Positions 9,280 to 18,200 of a stretch of DNA of 64,000 nucleotides are shown piece by piece; positions within the stretch are counted from its first letter, which is position 1; each line of letters opens with the position of its first letter. The notes under the pieces are model-generated. The model made no database searches. It saw nothing but the letters and a program-made list of their open reading frames with translations, and was not told where the DNA came from. A program made the position numbers and the translations under genes. Source of the stretch: Mesorhizobium sp. B2-1-1 (lineage in GTDB: Bacteria; Pseudomonadota; Alphaproteobacteria; Rhizobiales; Rhizobiaceae); NCBI RefSeq assembly GCF_006442975.2, contig NZ_CP083954.1:2239501-2303500 (forward strand), read 5' to 3'.

Positions 9280-10212
9280 ATGCTCTGGAGAGGCCGTCGT
9301 CAGAGTGACAATGTCGAGGACCAGCGCAGCAGCGGCGGCGGCGGATTTGGTGGTGGCGGACCCGGCCAGTTCCGCATTCCGATCGGCGGCAGAAGCGGCG
9401 GCGGCATGTCGATCTCGACCATCATCATCCTCGTCGTGCTCTATTTCGGCCTGAAAGCCTTCGGCATCGATCCGATCCAGGTGCTGAGCGGCGGCGGTGG
9501 AGGCCTGCTGCCTGGCGGCGGCGAGATAACGGACAACAGCGGCAGCCAGGACGGCGGCACCGGTGCGCCGGCTTCCGACGAGATGAAGCAGTTCGTGGCA
9601 ACCGTGCTGGCCGAGACCGAGGACACATGGACCGGCATTTTCAAGGCCAACGGACTGACCTATGAGGACCCTAAGCTGGTGCTGTTCAGCGGGCAGATCC
9701 GCTCGGCCTGCGGCTTCGCCTCGTCGGCGGCCGGACCGTTCTATTGCCCCGGCGACCACAAGGTCTATCTCGACATGACATTCTTCCAGCAGCTGGACCA
9801 GCAGTTCGGCGCCTCGGGCGAGTTCGCGCGGGCCTATGTGATCGCGCATGAGGTCGGCCATCACGTGCAGAATCTGACCGGCATCATGTCCAAATTCAAC
9901 CAGATGCGGCAAAGCATGGGCGAGGCCGAAGCCAACCAGATGTCGGTGCGCGTCGAGCTTCAGGCCGACTGCTTCGCCGGCGTCTGGGCGCATTATACGG
10001 CGCAGAAGGGCATATTGGAGCAAGGCGATATGGAAAGCGCGCTCAATGCCGCCAGGCAGATCGGCGACGATACGCTGCAGAAGAAAATGCAGGGCTATGT
10101 AGTGCCGGAAAGCTTCAACCACGGCACGTCGGCGCAGCGGCAGACCTGGCTGGCGCGCGGCTACAAGAGCGGCAAGCTTTCCGACTGCGATACGTTCAAC
10201 AACCCGATCTGA
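9280..10212 (+). CDS. Neutral zinc metallopeptidase, YpfJ family
   Basis: A 310-residue protein starting MLWRGRRQSDNVEDQR, the signature N-terminus of the YpfJ family. A glycine-rich linker follows, then one membrane helix (ISTIIILVVLYFGLKAFGI, about residues 47-65). The catalytic zinc motif is HEVGHHVQNL near residues 189-198, and ELQADCFAGVWAH carries the third ligand region. The peptidase domain probably faces the periplasm. The substrate is not known. The ATG at 9280 follows GGGGAG and fits the family start; a longer frame begins at 9214. Confidence 0.9.
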   Translation: MLWRGRRQSDNVEDQRSSGGGGFGGGGPGQFRIPIGGRSGGGMSISTIIILVVLYFGLKAFGIDPIQVLSGGGGGLLPGGGEITDNSGSQDGGTGAPASDEMKQFVATVLAETEDTWTGIFKANGLTYEDPKLVLFSGQIRSACGFASSAAGPFYCPGDHKVYLDMTFFQQLDQQFGASGEFARAYVIAHEVGHHVQNLTGIMSKFNQMRQSMGEAEANQMSVRVELQADCFAGVWAHYTAQKGILEQGDMESALNAARQIGDDTLQKKMQGYVVPESFNHGTSAQRQTWLARGYKSGKLSDCDTFNNPI

Positions 10213-10369
10213 GCATCCGGTTCTTTCACGGGTGACCTGACGGCAAGGATGTCGTCAGGGGGTGTCAGGATGCGAACGTCCTGCTTGTTCCCTCATTGTT
10301 CCTGATGGCGGGCTCGCCTATAAGTGCCTCCGCCTGCGCGCCAGGCGCCGGGAAGGAGCAGACGAAACC

Positions 10370-11635
10370 ATGATCGATCCCAAAACCGCCAAGCGGGGGC
10401 TTGCGCTCGTCTTCACGACGCTGCTCCTCGACATCATCGGATTCGGCATCATCATGCCGGTGCTGCCGGCCTATCTGCAAGAATTGACCGGCGTCGGCGT
10501 CTCGGAGGCGGCGATCGAGGGCGGATGGCTGTTCTTCGTCTATGCGGCCATGCAGTTCTTCTTCGCGCCCATCATGGGCGGGTTGAGCGACCGGTTCGGC
10601 CGGCGGCCGATCCTTCTCGCCTCCGTGCTGACGTTTTCCATCGACAATCTGATCTGCGCCATAGCCTGGTCCTACCCGATGCTGTTCATCGGGCGCGTGC
10701 TGGCCGGCATTTCAGGCGCCAGCTATTCGACCACATCAGCCTTCATCGCCGACATCTCGAACGATGAGAACCGGGCCAAGAATTTCGGCCTGCTCGGCAT
10801 CGCCTTCGGCGTCGGCTTCGTCATCGGGCCGGTCCTTGGCGGGCTGCTCGGCACCTTCGGGCCGCGCGTGCCGTTTTATTTCGCCGCCGGACTTGCCTTT
10901 GTGAACTTCCTGATCGCGCTGTTCCTGCTGCCCGAAACGCTCGATGAAAAGCACCGCCGGCGCTTCGAGTGGAAGCGCGCCAACCCAGTCGGCACGCTTC
11001 TGCAGATGCGCCAATATCAAGGCATTGGCTGGATCGGGCTCGTCTTCTTCCTGATGACGCTCGGCCACATGATGTATCCGGCGGTCTGGTCGTTCGTCTC
11101 CAACTATCGCTATGGCTGGAACGAGCAGCAGATCGGTTTTTCGCTCGGCGCTTTCGGCCTGTGCGGAGCCATCGTCATGGCAACGGTGCTGCCACGCATC
11201 ATTCCCAGGCTTGGCGAGTGGAGGACGGCGGTGATCGGTCTGGCGTTCACGGCGCTCAGTGCTTTCGGCTACGCCTTCGCGACGCAGGGTTGGATGATTT
11301 ATGCGGTGATCGTCGTCGGCTGCCTGGAAGCGCTGGCCGACCCGCCGCTCAGGAGCCTCGCCGCCGCCAAGGTGCCGCCTTCGGCGCAGGGTGAATTACA
11401 AGGCGCGATGACGTCGATCTTCTCGATCACATCGATCGTCACGCCGCTGCTCTATACCGCGATCTTTTCCTGGTTCACCGGGCCAAGCGCGCCAGTGACC
11501 TTCGGCGGTGCGCCTTACCTGGTTGGCGCGGTTTTCCTAGTGCTGGCGCTCGTTGTCTTCGTTACGAAAGTGGCGAGGCCTGCGGCACTCGGAACCGTCA
11601 CCAAAGGCGTCGCGGAAGATGGGGCACGAATATGA
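10370..11635 (+). CDS. MFS transporter, TetA/TCR-like exporter
   Basis: A 421-residue, 12-helix MFS protein. It opens LALVFTTLLLDIIGFGIIMPVLPAYLQELTG and has motif A as GGLSDRFGRRPILLAS, both characteristic of the tetracycline-efflux subgroup (TetA classes). Motif C is recognisable in GIAFGVGFVIGPVLGG. Housekeeping relatives with no resistance role are common in rhizobia, so drug export is not implied. The start at 10370 follows GGAAGGAG. It ends convergent with carA. Confidence 0.88.
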   Translation: MIDPKTAKRGLALVFTTLLLDIIGFGIIMPVLPAYLQELTGVGVSEAAIEGGWLFFVYAAMQFFFAPIMGGLSDRFGRRPILLASVLTFSIDNLICAIAWSYPMLFIGRVLAGISGASYSTTSAFIADISNDENRAKNFGLLGIAFGVGFVIGPVLGGLLGTFGPRVPFYFAAGLAFVNFLIALFLLPETLDEKHRRRFEWKRANPVGTLLQMRQYQGIGWIGLVFFLMTLGHMMYPAVWSFVSNYRYGWNEQQIGFSLGAFGLCGAIVMATVLPRIIPRLGEWRTAVIGLAFTALSAFGYAFATQGWMIYAVIVVGCLEALADPPLRSLAAAKVPPSAQGELQGAMTSIFSITSIVTPLLYTAIFSWFTGPSAPVTFGGAPYLVGAVFLVLALVVFVTKVARPAALGTVTKGVAEDGARI

Positions 11636-11648
11636 GGATCTGTCGGAA

Positions 11649-12860
11649 CTAAGCCCGTTCGGCCAGCAGTTCCTCGCCGCGCTTTTCGCGGATCAGGTTG
11701 ACGAAGCGGCGGAACAGATAATGCGAATCCTGCGGGCCGGGCGAGGCCTCGGGGTGGTGCTGGACCGAGAATACCGGCCGGCCTGTCAGCGCGATGCCGC
11801 AATTCGAGCCGTCGAACAGCGAGACATGGGTTTCCTCGACGCCTGACGGCAGCGAGTCGGCGTCGACGGCAAAGCCGTGGTTCATCGAGACGATCTCGAC
11901 CTTGCCTGTAGTGTGGTCCTTGACCGGATGGTTGGCGCCGTGATGGCCCTGATGCATCTTGGCGGTCTTGCCGCCCAGCGCCAGCGCCAGCATCTGGTGG
12001 CCGAGGCAGATACCGAACACCGGAATCTCGGTCCTGAGCAGGTCCTGGATGACCGGCACGGCGTAGGCGCCGGTGGCTTCAGGGTCGCCGGGGCCGTTGG
12101 ACAGGAAGATGCCGTCCGGCTGCATGGCGAGGATTTCCTCGGCGCCGGTCTTGGCCGGAACCACGGTCACCTTGGCACCAAGCCCCGCAAGCAGGCGCAG
12201 GATGTTGCGCTTGACGCCATAGTCGATGGCGACGACATGCATGGAGGGCTCGTCCTGTTCGCCAAAGCCCTCGTCCCACACCCAAGGCGTCTCGCGCCAC
12301 ACCGAGGACTGGCCTGACGTGACCTCCTTGGCGAGGTCGAGGCCGATCAGGCCGGACCACGCGGCGGCGCGGCGTTTCAGGTCGTCAAGATCGAAGACGC
12401 CGTCGGGCGCATGCGCGATAACGGCGTTGGGCATGCCCTTTTCGCGGATCAACGCGGTCAACGCGCGGGTGTCGATGCCCGAGAGGGCGACGATGCCGCG
12501 CTTCTTCAGCCATTGATCGAGATGGCCGGCAGCGCGGTAGTTGGAGGGATTGGTGACATCGGCCTTGAACACGGCGCCGACGGCACCGGCGCGAGCAGCC
12601 GGATTGAGGTCCTCGATGTCTTCGCCGTTGGTGCCGATATTACCGACATGCGGGAAGGTGAAGGTGACGATCTGGCCGGCATAGGACGGATCGGTCAGGA
12701 TCTCCTGATAGCCGGCAAGCGCGGTGTTGAAGCAGACCTCGGCGACCGCCGAACCCGTTGCGCCGAGACCGCGACCCTCAATGACGGTGCCGTCGGCCAG
12801 CACCAGCAATGCCGTCGGTTTCTCGGTGGCCCAAGCGGGGGTGGACGCGGTGTCGGCCAT
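11649..12860 (-). CDS. carA: Carbamoyl-phosphate synthase small subunit
   Basis: A 403-residue protein with the CarA N-terminal domain (LVLADGTVIEGRGLGATG) and a class I glutamine amidotransferase domain. VFGICLGHQMLALA holds the nucleophilic cysteine and VQHHPEASPGP the His-Glu pair. It releases ammonia from glutamine for CarB to make carbamoyl phosphate for arginine and pyrimidines. carB is not adjacent. The divergent neighbour is the YqeY gene at 13139, an arrangement often seen in alphaproteobacteria. Confidence 0.96.
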   Translation of the reverse strand: MADTASTPAWATEKPTALLVLADGTVIEGRGLGATGSAVAEVCFNTALAGYQEILTDPSYAGQIVTFTFPHVGNIGTNGEDIEDLNPAARAGAVGAVFKADVTNPSNYRAAGHLDQWLKKRGIVALSGIDTRALTALIREKGMPNAVIAHAPDGVFDLDDLKRRAAAWSGLIGLDLAKEVTSGQSSVWRETPWVWDEGFGEQDEPSMHVVAIDYGVKRNILRLLAGLGAKVTVVPAKTGAEEILAMQPDGIFLSNGPGDPEATGAYAVPVIQDLLRTEIPVFGICLGHQMLALALGGKTAKMHQGHHGANHPVKDHTTGKVEIVSMNHGFAVDADSLPSGVEETHVSLFDGSNCGIALTGRPVFSVQHHPEASPGPQDSHYLFRRFVNLIREKRGEELLAERA

Positions 12861-13138
12861 GGCGGCACTCCTATCAGGCCGCGCGCTTCAAACAGGCCCG
12901 GCGGGCTATTTGCGCGGCAAACGGCGCGGAGCGGCGAATTCGCTGCCTCCACGCACTCAAGCTTCAGTTCATGCAAGGCCCAGTACATAGGGGAAGGGGG
13001 CAGGTCGGTCAATGATGATGGGAAATGCCGCTACGATTTATTTCATTGAGCAATATCATAGGCTTGCCTCGACATATCAGGGTTTGCGTTGGTCCGCACC
13101 GGGCGCTATTGTCCGCGCCGACCGAAGGAGAGAGCACG

Positions 13139-13588
13139 ATGCGCGCAAAAATCGCCGAATCCCTGAAGAGCGCGATGAAGGCGCAGGACAAGCACCGGCT
13201 GCCGACATTGCGGCTGATCCAAGCCGCCATCCACGATCGCGATATCGCCAATCGCGGTGCCGGCAAGGAACCGGCCAGCGACGAGGCGATCCTGCAGATC
13301 CTGGCCAAGATGGTGAAGCAGCGCGAAGAATCGGCCAAGGCCTTCGAAGACGGCAAGCGTCCGGAACTGGCCGCGCAGGAGCGCAGCGAGATGGAGATCA
13401 TCCGCGATTTCCTGCCGACGCAGCTCGACGATGCCGCCATCACCGCCGCGGCGCGCGAGGCGATCGCGGCGACCGGTGCCGCCAGCCAGAAGGACATGGG
13501 CAAGGTGATCGCGGCACTGAAGCAGAAATATGCCGGCCAGATGGATTTCGGCAAGGCAAGCGGCATCATCAAGGGGCTTTTGCAATAG
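13139..13588 (+). CDS. GatB/YqeY domain-containing protein
   Basis: A 149-residue protein of the YqeY family, preceded by GAAGGAGAG. The start MRAKIAESLKSAMKAQDKHR, the central ILAKMVKQREESAKAFEDGKR and the C-terminal MDFGKASGIIKGLL are standard for the family. YqeY resembles the tail domain of GatB, which contacts tRNA in the amidotransferase, so a tRNA-related role has been suggested. The true role is not established. It is divergent from carA. Confidence 0.92.
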   Translation: MRAKIAESLKSAMKAQDKHRLPTLRLIQAAIHDRDIANRGAGKEPASDEAILQILAKMVKQREESAKAFEDGKRPELAAQERSEMEIIRDFLPTQLDDAAITAAAREAIAATGAASQKDMGKVIAALKQKYAGQMDFGKASGIIKGLLQ

Positions 13589-13624
13589 TCGGCGCGTCGA
13601 GCGCGAGCGCCAGCGCTCGCCTGC

Positions 13625-14551
13625 CTATAAAACAACCTTCTGGGGCTCCAACGCGTGGCGCAATGCCGGCGCCTCCTGCTGGATATGATCCCACAAACGG
13701 TTGGCGACCGGCCCGTGGGGACGGTCGCGGCGACGCGCAACCACCAGTTCGTCGGTGCGGCCCGGCATATGAGGGCCGGCGATGGACCGCAGGCGTCCAT
13801 CACGCAGCTCCTCCTCGATCAGGAAGCGTGGCAGGTGGCCCCAGCCGAGGCCCTGCAGGATGATCTCCTTCTTCATGCCCTGGTCGGCGACCAGGCATTG
13901 CGGCGCGCCTTCGACCATGAAGTAGTCTTGTTGCGGTGAATGGCGGGCAGTGTCGCGCATCACGCATTGGGTGAGCGCCTGCATCTGGTCGGGTGTGATC
14001 GGCGGCTCGATGCGCTCCGGCAGAAAGCCCGGTGCCACCACGGGAATGAACGGCACCTTGCACAAATCGATCCATTCCACCCGCGCATCGCCCTTGTCGA
14101 TCCAGTGCAGGACCAGATCGGCCTCGTCGTCGAAAAGGCGTTCCCAAGGGCCGCCGACGGCCTCGAAGTGCAGGTGCAGACGCGTGCCGGGACATTGCGC
14201 GAAGAACCGCCCGAGCAGGCCCAGCACCTGCGGTCGTGGGCATAGGTCGCCGATCACCACATGAATTTCGCTTTCTTCGCCCATCGAGAGCTGGGCGGCA
14301 TGCACGCGCAGGCCTTCCACTTCGCGCAGCAGCGATTGCGCCCGGCGGTGGAACGACAGCCCTGCCTCGGTCGGGCGCACGCGATAGCCGCTGCGGTCCA
14401 GGAGAACGAGGTCGAGCTGCCGTTCCAGCTTGGCGACAGCGGCGAATACAGCCGGGTGTGAACGATGCAACAGGGCCGCCGCCGGCTGAAAGCCGCCGGT
14501 GCGGATCACGGCGTCGAAGCACTGCAGGTCGTGCAAGGTGAAGTCAGCCAT
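13625..14551 (-). CDS. LysR-family transcriptional regulator
   Basis: From the ATG at 14551 the product is 308 residues. Its N-terminal helix-turn-helix reads FTLHDLQCFDAVIRTGGFQPAAALLHRSHPAVFAAVAKLERQ. A GTG at 14581 would add ten residues but overlaps the putative operator. It is divergent from the enol-lactonase-like gene at 14654, which it probably controls, as LysR proteins do for many aromatic-degradation genes. Confidence 0.87.
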   Translation of the reverse strand: MADFTLHDLQCFDAVIRTGGFQPAAALLHRSHPAVFAAVAKLERQLDLVLLDRSGYRVRPTEAGLSFHRRAQSLLREVEGLRVHAAQLSMGEESEIHVVIGDLCPRPQVLGLLGRFFAQCPGTRLHLHFEAVGGPWERLFDDEADLVLHWIDKGDARVEWIDLCKVPFIPVVAPGFLPERIEPPITPDQMQALTQCVMRDTARHSPQQDYFMVEGAPQCLVADQGMKKEIILQGLGWGHLPRFLIEEELRDGRLRSIAGPHMPGRTDELVVARRRDRPHGPVANRLWDHIQQEAPALRHALEPQKVVL

Positions 14552-14561
14552 GTCAGCTTTG

Positions 14562-14589
14562 ATTACAGAGATTGTCCTCACTTTGTAAT
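14562..14589. promoter_or_regulatory. Candidate LysR operator before lactonase-like gene
   Basis: ATTACA and TGTAAT arms are separated by 16 bases in the gap between the divergent LysR and hydrolase genes. Position and symmetry fit LysR binding but the spacing is wider than the usual T-N11-A box. Confidence 0.35.
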
Positions 14590-14653
14590 ATCAACAAAAC
14601 AACGACATGGCTACGCTCTGTCTCATTCAACCCTTCCAGAAGGATCTTTCATC

Positions 14654-15445
14654 ATGAATGAGCTGAATTTCGTAACTGTTGGCGATGGCACGCGCATCGC
14701 CTACCGCTTCGACGGCGATGCGGCAAACCCGGTGCTGATGCTGTCGAACTCCATCGGCACCACACTGCATATGTGGGATGGACAGGTCGGCGAGCTGTCC
14801 AGGCATTTCCATCTTCTGCGCTATGATTTTCGCGGCCATGGCGGATCGAGCGTGCCGGCCGGCGCCTATTCGCTCGATCGGCTCGGCGGCGACGTGATCG
14901 AGCTGCTCGACGCGCTCGGCCTTGGCCGCGTGCATTTCCTCGGCCTGTCGCTGGGCGGCTTCGTCGGGCAATGGCTCGGCATCCACGCGCCGGAGCGGAT
15001 CGACCGGCTGATCCTGAGCAACACCTCGTCGCATCTCGGACCGGCACGCCATTTCGACGAGCGCATTGCCGCCGTCCGGCAGGCGCCCGACATGGCCGAA
15101 ACCGCCGAAACGTTCCTCAACAATTGGTTCCCGGCAAAAATGGTGGCGGCCAACGAGCCCGTCATCGAGGAATTTCGCGCCATGCTGCTCGCCATCGACC
15201 GGCAAGGCCTGGCGGGCCTCTTTGCGGCGGTGCGCGACGCCGACCTTCGCCGCACCGTGGCGCTGATCTCGCGGCCGACGCTGGTGATCGCCGGCGAGCA
15301 CGACACGGTGACGGCGGCCAGCCACAGCGAACTGATCGCCGCGGCGGTGCCCGGCGCGAAGCTGGTCGTCCTGCCGGCGGTTCACCTGTCGAATGTCGAA
15401 TATCCATCCGGTTTCATGCAGGCGGTGTTCGATTTTCTGCGCTGA
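14654..15445 (+). CDS. Alpha/beta hydrolase, 3-oxoadipate enol-lactonase-like
   Basis: A 263-residue alpha/beta hydrolase. HFLGLSLGGFVGQW carries the nucleophile elbow G-L-S-L-G-G (serine near residue 101), GEHDTVT the acid and LPAVHLSNVE the histidine. DFRGHGGSSVP is the oxyanion-side motif. SNSIGTTLHMWDGQVGELS matches enol-lactonases (PcaD) of the beta-ketoadipate pathway, which open the lactone to 3-oxoadipate. No other pca gene is nearby, so the substrate may differ. AGAAGGA precedes the start. Confidence 0.8.
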   Translation: MNELNFVTVGDGTRIAYRFDGDAANPVLMLSNSIGTTLHMWDGQVGELSRHFHLLRYDFRGHGGSSVPAGAYSLDRLGGDVIELLDALGLGRVHFLGLSLGGFVGQWLGIHAPERIDRLILSNTSSHLGPARHFDERIAAVRQAPDMAETAETFLNNWFPAKMVAANEPVIEEFRAMLLAIDRQGLAGLFAAVRDADLRRTVALISRPTLVIAGEHDTVTAASHSELIAAAVPGAKLVVLPAVHLSNVEYPSGFMQAVFDFLR

Positions 15446-15491
15446 GGGATGCGATCCCGTAGACCCCGCATCCCCGGAGCCGGGACGGACC

Positions 15492-16481
15492 TCACGGCTC
15501 CTTGCAGATCGGCACCGGCTGCGGCGGCGCTGCCGGGTGGTCCTTCCTGTATTGGGCAATGATCGGCTCGAGCGTCTTTCGCGGCCAGAATTTCGGCGTG
15601 CCGATTTCCTTCAGGCAGGATGCGTTCCAATAGGGGCCAGCGTCCGACAGCGAACGGCCCGCCGCCACGATTTGCGCAACGGCGGCGATGTCGCGCGATT
15701 CAGGGTAGATGTAGAGCGTAGTCGGATTGTCCTTCACCATCGGGATGATCTGCTGCGCATCCGCCGCCGACCAACTGGTGCAGCCATTGCTGCGGCCGCC
15801 GGCATAATCCACCAGCTTGCCGAACGGCACGTAGCCGTCATGGTCGGCATGCGAACTGGCCGGATCTTTGCGAAGACACATTCCCTTCAACACTTCCGCC
15901 GGATGCCCGCCGATCACGCGCTGCCTGGCGTTCGCGGCCTCGCCCTCGCCATCGAACTGCACGAAGGTACGCATGAAAGCCACGTCCTGCTTCGCCGCAG
16001 TGCGATAATAGCCTTTGAACGAGGTTTTCGCCTCGCCGGTCATATAGGCGCCGCCGGCGGTCAGTGACGAATCCAGCGCATTGCCGAAGTTCTTCGCGCA
16101 GCGCTTGCCATTGGCGAAATCGGCGACGCCCTTCAGATTCCGGCCGCTGCCGTGGCCCGCCGAAACCGCGCGAAACGCCTGGCTGGCCTCGCAGATGATG
16201 TAATAACGGTGACCCAGTTTGTTGTTGCCCAGACCGCTAGGGCGCGTTGCATCCATGGCGAAGTAGCAGGGATTCTTAACGGCTCCTGCGCCGACTTTCT
16301 TCAGGTAAAGCGCTCGGGCCCGCTCCAGGACCACAGCTGAGATCTGGCCATCACCTTCGCCGACATGGGCCTGCAGCCAGGCCGGAATGGCCGAGGGCGC
16401 GGCAAAGGACCGTGCCGTCAAAGCGACGACAACGAGGAAGAGGCTGGCGACGACACCCAGCGGGATAGATCTCAACCGCAC
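15492..16481 (-). CDS. Exported murein L,D-transpeptidase catalytic-domain family protein
   Basis: I start this at a GTG at 16481, behind AGGAG, because the product then opens with a normal signal peptide: RLRSIPLGVVASLFLVVVALTARSFA, cut near APSAIP. The rest (329 residues in all) carries SSHADHDGYVPFG and SNGCTSWSAADA, the His and S-x-GC blocks of the YkuD_2-like L,D-transpeptidase group. It probably acts on peptidoglycan in the periplasm. A longer frame starts at 16730 but buries the signal peptide at residue 84. Activity is inferred from motifs. Confidence 0.75.
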   Translation of the reverse strand: MRLRSIPLGVVASLFLVVVALTARSFAAPSAIPAWLQAHVGEGDGQISAVVLERARALYLKKVGAGAVKNPCYFAMDATRPSGLGNNKLGHRYYIICEASQAFRAVSAGHGSGRNLKGVADFANGKRCAKNFGNALDSSLTAGGAYMTGEAKTSFKGYYRTAAKQDVAFMRTFVQFDGEGEAANARQRVIGGHPAEVLKGMCLRKDPASSHADHDGYVPFGKLVDYAGGRSNGCTSWSAADAQQIIPMVKDNPTTLYIYPESRDIAAVAQIVAAGRSLSDAGPYWNASCLKEIGTPKFWPRKTLEPIIAQYRKDHPAAPPQPVPICKEP

Positions 16482-16771
16482 CAGACCCGTTCTCCTGTCG
16501 AAGCGTTTGTGTTTTGGCGGTGAATCACCCCCGGCACGATCATAAATCGGCTTATGCCGGCCGGCGAAACACATCTTGTTCAGCATTCCCGGCACGTATG
16601 CGCGTTTTCGACCCGTCAGCATTGGGGTATTGTCTGATTCCGGCGCGCCCACGCCTCCTCCCTCCGTCGGGAAAGCATCATTCATGCGGGGCAATCCGAT
16701 CATCGAACCGACTGTTCGAGCACCAAGCATAAGGAGGGGTTGCGAAGACTGCTCGCACCAGGAGGTTTGCG

Positions 16772-17476
16772 ATGATTGCGCCCATTTACCATCTGAAGCG
16801 TCAAGCCAGGCTGTTGTCCCGCAAGGAGAAGATTCCGCTCCATCAGGCGCTTGACCGTGTTGCAGCCCGCGAAGGTTTTGCGAGTTGGAGTCTGCTTGCG
16901 GCCAAGGCAGCCGAGACGACGGCCGCCGGCAGGCTGTTCTCGCGGCTGATGCCCGGCGACCTGGTTCTGGTCGGTGCGCGACCAGGCCACGGCAAGACGC
17001 TGATGAGCCTCGAGCTCGCGGTCGAAGCCATGAAGCGTGGCCATCGCAGCGTGTTCTTCTCGTTGGAATACACGCATCGCGATGTGCTGGACCGGTTTCG
17101 CGCCATCGGGGCGGACCCCGCCCAGTTCGACCGATTGTTCGCGTCCGACACTTCCGAAGCCATCAGCGCCGACTACATCGTCGAGGTGTTGGGATCGGTG
17201 GCGCGCGGGACGCTCGCGGTCATCGACTATCTGCAACTGCTCGACCAGAAGCGGGAAAATCCGGAGCTGATGGACCAGGTCCGGACATTGAAGGCTTTTG
17301 CGCGTGACAGGGGCGTGATCCTGGTCTTCATCTCGCAGATCGACCGCTCCTACGATCCGTCAACGAAGCCGTTTCCCGATATCAGCGACGTTCGGCTACC
17401 GAACCCGCTGGATCTGTCGCTGTTCAGCAAAGCGTGTTTCCTCAACAAGGGCGCGATCCGCTTCCAGCCCGCTTGA
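16772..17476 (+). CDS. Orphan DnaB-helicase-like RecA-fold ATPase
   Basis: A 234-residue protein with an AGGAGG site just upstream. After a 55-residue N-terminal segment (PIYHLKRQARLLSRKEKIPLHQ) comes a DnaB C-terminal-like ATPase. Walker A is GARPGHGKT (residues 68-76), FFSLEYTHRDV matches the DnaB SLEM motif region, and Walker B is LAVIDYLQLLD (148-158). VFISQIDRSYD resembles the sensor strand. It lacks the DnaB N-terminal domain and most of the oligomer linker, so it is not the replicative helicase. The role is unknown; it is conserved enough in layout to be a real gene. Confidence 0.8.
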   Translation: MIAPIYHLKRQARLLSRKEKIPLHQALDRVAAREGFASWSLLAAKAAETTAAGRLFSRLMPGDLVLVGARPGHGKTLMSLELAVEAMKRGHRSVFFSLEYTHRDVLDRFRAIGADPAQFDRLFASDTSEAISADYIVEVLGSVARGTLAVIDYLQLLDQKRENPELMDQVRTLKAFARDRGVILVFISQIDRSYDPSTKPFPDISDVRLPNPLDLSLFSKACFLNKGAIRFQPA

Positions 17477-17528
17477 GCGTTCCAGTGGCCATCGCTATGC
17501 CTGCTTGGCCTGCGAGGGAGCATGGATC

Positions 17529-18086
17529 ATGATCGAAATCGTCAAGCCCGGGCTCAAGCATCTGGCGTCCTACAAGGTTGCGCTCGAGCGCGGCTGGTCG
17601 CCCGACAATGTACGGCTCATGGAGGCAGCTCGCGAGCAGCTTGCCGCAATCGAGGAGGATCCGGCGGCGTTCCTGGCCAGCCTCGATGATCCCGAGGCCA
17701 AGGGGCCGCCGATCACCTTGCCTGACGGCAGACAGGTCCCGCGCCTGCCGGGCTTCAGGCGCTGGATGTGGGACGGCGAGACGTCAGGCTCGATCGGCCT
17801 GCGCTGGCAGAAGGGCACGTCGGCGCTGCCGCCGCACGTGCTTGGCCATATCGGCTACGCCGTGGTGCCGTGGAAACAGCGACGCGGCTACGCGACGGAA
17901 GCGCTGCGGCTTATGCTGGATGAGGCGAGGGCGGTCGGCCTGGCTCATGTCGACATCACCGCAAAACCTGGGAATCCGGCCTCGCACAAAGTGATCCTGG
18001 CCAACGGCGGCAGACTGGTCGAACGTTTCCTCGAAGATGCCGCCTATGGCGGAGCGGAGACCCTGCGGTTCCGCATCGATCTGTAA
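17529..18086 (+). CDS. GNAT-family N-acetyltransferase
   Basis: A 185-residue acetyltransferase with the RimJ/RimL-like layout. HVLGHIGYAVVPWKQRRGYATEALRLML contains the acetyl-CoA pyrophosphate loop (Q-R-R-G-Y-A), and PGNPASHKVILANGG is the conserved C-terminal stretch. A GAGGGAG site lies eight bases before the chosen ATG at 17529. It probably acetylates a small amine or protein N-terminus; the substrate is not predictable. Confidence 0.87.
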   Translation: MIEIVKPGLKHLASYKVALERGWSPDNVRLMEAAREQLAAIEEDPAAFLASLDDPEAKGPPITLPDGRQVPRLPGFRRWMWDGETSGSIGLRWQKGTSALPPHVLGHIGYAVVPWKQRRGYATEALRLMLDEARAVGLAHVDITAKPGNPASHKVILANGGRLVERFLEDAAYGGAETLRFRIDL

Positions 18087-18200
18087 TGCGTTGGAGCTGC
18101 GCAGCCGCCGGGCGAGACATGACTGTTCATCGCGTCGTGCTTGCGCCGGTGGACGCCCGGATCAGGCATGATCGGTGGTGGATGTCCTGACGCGGATAAT

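Noticed and set aside
10370..11635. Tetracycline-resistance determinant
   Set aside because: Chromosomal TetA-like exporters without an adjacent TetR are common; resistance cannot be claimed from sequence alone.
14654..15445. Firm assignment as pcaD
   Set aside because: The fold and motifs fit, but no other beta-ketoadipate gene is present, so the symbol was withheld.
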